A stretch of 16,923 bases of DNA, taken from positions 1-16,923 of the forward strand of contig CAZNTX010000082.1 in NCBI GenBank assembly GCA_964576075.1, in the 5' to 3' direction. Shown piece by piece: positions 15,743 to 16,923 of this stretch. The notes below the pieces were generated by a model that saw nothing but the letters and a program-made list of their open reading frames with translations, ran no database searches and was not told the DNA's origin. The position numbers and the translations under genes were made by a program. Numbering within the stretch: position 1 is the first letter of the stretch; the number at the start of each line of letters is the position of its first letter. This stretch comes from Thermohalobaculum sp964576075 (GTDB lineage Bacteria; Pseudomonadota; Alphaproteobacteria; Rhodobacterales; Rhodobacteraceae).

Positions 15743-15760
15743 ATACGTAGTTTGACGTAT
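15743..15760. promoter_or_regulatory. ATACGT-N6-ACGTAT inverted repeat, candidate operator for urtA/kinase
   Basis: Perfect 6-bp arms separated by six bases in the 248-bp divergent gap (15619-15866). The same bases contain two direct ACGTA copies 10 bp apart, one helical turn. The surrounding 15711-15780 is distinctly AT-richer than the window, as expected of a promoter. A TTGACG (15752-15757) inside it could be a -35 box for urtA, but no good -10 follows at 16-18 bp, which would fit activator-dependent expression. LuxR/NarL-type regulators bind such short TAC-containing inverted repeats. Assignment to the adjacent regulator is inference. Confidence 0.55.
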
Positions 15761-15866
15761 TCCGCTGCACCGCAAAACGGCCCAGCCTCGATCGGGTAAG
15801 GATCACGCGCCGCAATGCGTCATATCGACGCGGCGGAGCCTCCGCCTGACAGAGAGAGGAGCCGAC

Positions 15867-16901
15867 ATGACCGACGACACCAACGACACCCCGGGCAAGC
15901 GCCCCCGCCTGCCCGCGCAGTTCGAGCGCCCGAGCCGCCGCGGGGTCCTGATGGGCCTCTCCGGCGCGGCGCTGACCGCCTCGCTGTTCACGCCCCGCCC
16001 GGTGCGCGCCTCCGACTACCCGACCGCCGAGGTCAACACCACCGGCCTCGCCGTGACCGACGACACGGTGACCATCGGCATCCTGCACTCGGTCACCGGC
16101 ACCATGGCGATCTCGGAGACCGGCTCGGTGCAGGCCGAGAAGCTCGCGATCTCCCAGATCAACGAGATGGGCGGCGTGCTCGGGCGCAAGATCGAGTTCA
16201 TCCAGGAGGACGGCGCCTCGGACTGGCCGACCTTCGCCGAGAAGTCGCGCAAGCTCTTGCAGCAGGACAAGGTCGCCTCCGTCATGGGCTGCTGGACCTC
16301 GGCCTCGCGCAAGGCGGTGCTGCCGGTCTTCGAGCAGTATAACGGCTTCCTCTACTACCCGACCTTCTACGAGGGCCTCGAGCAGTCGCCCAACGTCATC
16401 TACACCGGCCAGGAAGCGACGCAGCAGATCATCGCCGGGCTCGACTGGGTCAACCAGACCAAGGGCGCCAAGAGCTTCTACCTGCTCGGCTCCGACTATA
16501 TCTGGCCGCGCACCTCGAACAAGATCGCCCGCAAGCACATCGAGAACTTCATGGAGGGCTGCAAGGTCGTCGGCGAGGAGTATTACCCGCTCGGCCACAC
16601 CCAGTTCAACTCGGTGATCAACAAGATCCGCCTGCGCAGGCCGGACGTGATCTACGCGATCGTGGTCGGCGGGTCGAACGTCGCCTTCTACAAGCAGCTC
16701 AAGGCCGCCGGCATCGACCTCACCGAGGAGAGCCCGCTTCTGCTGACCATCTCCGTGACCGAGGACGAGATCCGCGGCATCGGCGGCGAGAACATCGTCG
16801 GCGCCTATGCCTGCATGAAGTATTTCCAGAGCCTCGAGAACGACAACAACAAGGAGTTCGTCGCCGCCTTCAAGGGCACCTCGAAAAATCTCCCATCCTG
16901 A
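15867..16901 (+). CDS. urtA: Urea ABC transporter substrate-binding protein UrtA, truncated
   Basis: Periplasmic binding protein of the UrtABCDE urea importer. The start ATG has AGAGAGAGGAG 6-7 bases upstream. A twin-arginine signal SRRGVLMG sits at 23-30, followed by a hydrophobic stretch to about 40. The mature domain matches the family: VTIGILHSVTGTMAISE, AEKSRKLLQQDKVASVMGCWTS, QYNGFLYYPTFYEG, and HTQFNSVINKIR in the second lobe. The frame ends after 344 residues with a divergent last stretch following NKEFVAAFK (Lys336). Family members are usually about 420-440 residues, so roughly 90 C-terminal residues are missing. From 16875 the base composition falls to about half GC, suggesting an insertion boundary or contig-end artefact rather than a natural protein end. 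Divergent from the kinase gene with a shared control region. Confidence 0.9.
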   Translation: MTDDTNDTPGKRPRLPAQFERPSRRGVLMGLSGAALTASLFTPRPVRASDYPTAEVNTTGLAVTDDTVTIGILHSVTGTMAISETGSVQAEKLAISQINEMGGVLGRKIEFIQEDGASDWPTFAEKSRKLLQQDKVASVMGCWTSASRKAVLPVFEQYNGFLYYPTFYEGLEQSPNVIYTGQEATQQIIAGLDWVNQTKGAKSFYLLGSDYIWPRTSNKIARKHIENFMEGCKVVGEEYYPLGHTQFNSVINKIRLRRPDVIYAIVVGGSNVAFYKQLKAAGIDLTEESPLLLTISVTEDEIRGIGGENIVGAYACMKYFQSLENDNNKEFVAAFKGTSKNLPS

Positions 16902-16923
16902 CGCGTTCCGGTTAGACTCTCCG
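16876..16923. other. Composition break inside urtA, possible insertion-element end or contig edge
   Basis: The final 48 bases are about 55% GC with an A5 run, against roughly 70% or more in the flanking urtA coding region. They also break the conserved UrtA reading within a few codons. I do not recognise the sequence as the terminus of a named insertion sequence. If this window is a complete contig, a break at a repeated element is the usual cause. A chimeric read end is the main alternative. Confidence 0.4.

Noticed and set aside
12325..15750. Plus-strand open frame of about 1140 codons opposite the kinase fusion
   Set aside because: Composition shadow of the kinase gene: no hydrophobic pattern, no recognisable motif, and no ribosome site.
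15743..15760. NtcA-type GTA-N8-TAC site for nitrogen control
   Set aside because: The second half reads TAT rather than TAC, and NtcA is a cyanobacterial regulator not expected in this lineage.

Overview
The window looks like chromosomal DNA from a very GC-rich alphaproteobacterium, most likely of the Rhodobacterales/Paracoccaceae type. The evidence is protein-level resemblance (ChoX, UrtA, class I PhaC, and the hom-glpX gene order), third-position G/C saturation, and long antisense open frames. Its odd length, and a sharp drop in GC in the last ~48 bases inside a conserved gene, suggest a complete contig that ends at a repeat or insertion boundary. No rRNA, tRNA or CRISPR array was seen.

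Left part (1-3455, minus strand): lipoprotein, RraB-like small protein, homoserine dehydrogenase (hom) and class II fructose-1,6-bisphosphatase (glpX). This is core metabolism, and the first two genes are translationally coupled. Divergent from them on the plus strand (3456-6256) are a class I polyhydroxyalkanoate synthase (phaC) and a secreted polyhydroxybutyrate-depolymerase/feruloyl-esterase-like hydrolase that starts inside the phaC stop codon. The esterase converges on, and overlaps by 20 bp, the end of the next minus-strand block.

Middle (6237-10915, minus strand): a SulP/SLC26 anion transporter followed by choX, choW and choV, a complete high-affinity choline ABC importer. All six choline-pocket residues I recall for ChoX are present at constant spacing. 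SulP beside choXWV raises the possibility of choline-O-sulfate use. Upstream of sulP lies a 426-bp non-coding stretch with a strong stem-loop and a GC-rich tandem repeat of about 114 bp (2.7 copies) full of small hairpins.

Right part (11342-16923): the most striking locus. A 1118-residue protein fuses a complete NCS1-type (purine/cytosine/allantoin/hydantoin permease) transporter, a nine-cysteine/histidine cluster, two extra membrane helices, a histidine kinase and a receiver domain. It is followed, with a 4-bp overlap, by a LuxR/NarL-type response regulator. Divergently transcribed is urtA, the urea ABC transporter binding protein. The divergent promoter region holds a perfect ATACGT/ACGTAT inverted repeat, a plausible operator. 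The likely logic is that a transporter-derived sensor for urea or a related nitrogen compound phosphorylates the LuxR regulator, which switches on urtA. urtA itself stops about 90 residues short of the usual family length, at the composition break near 16875.
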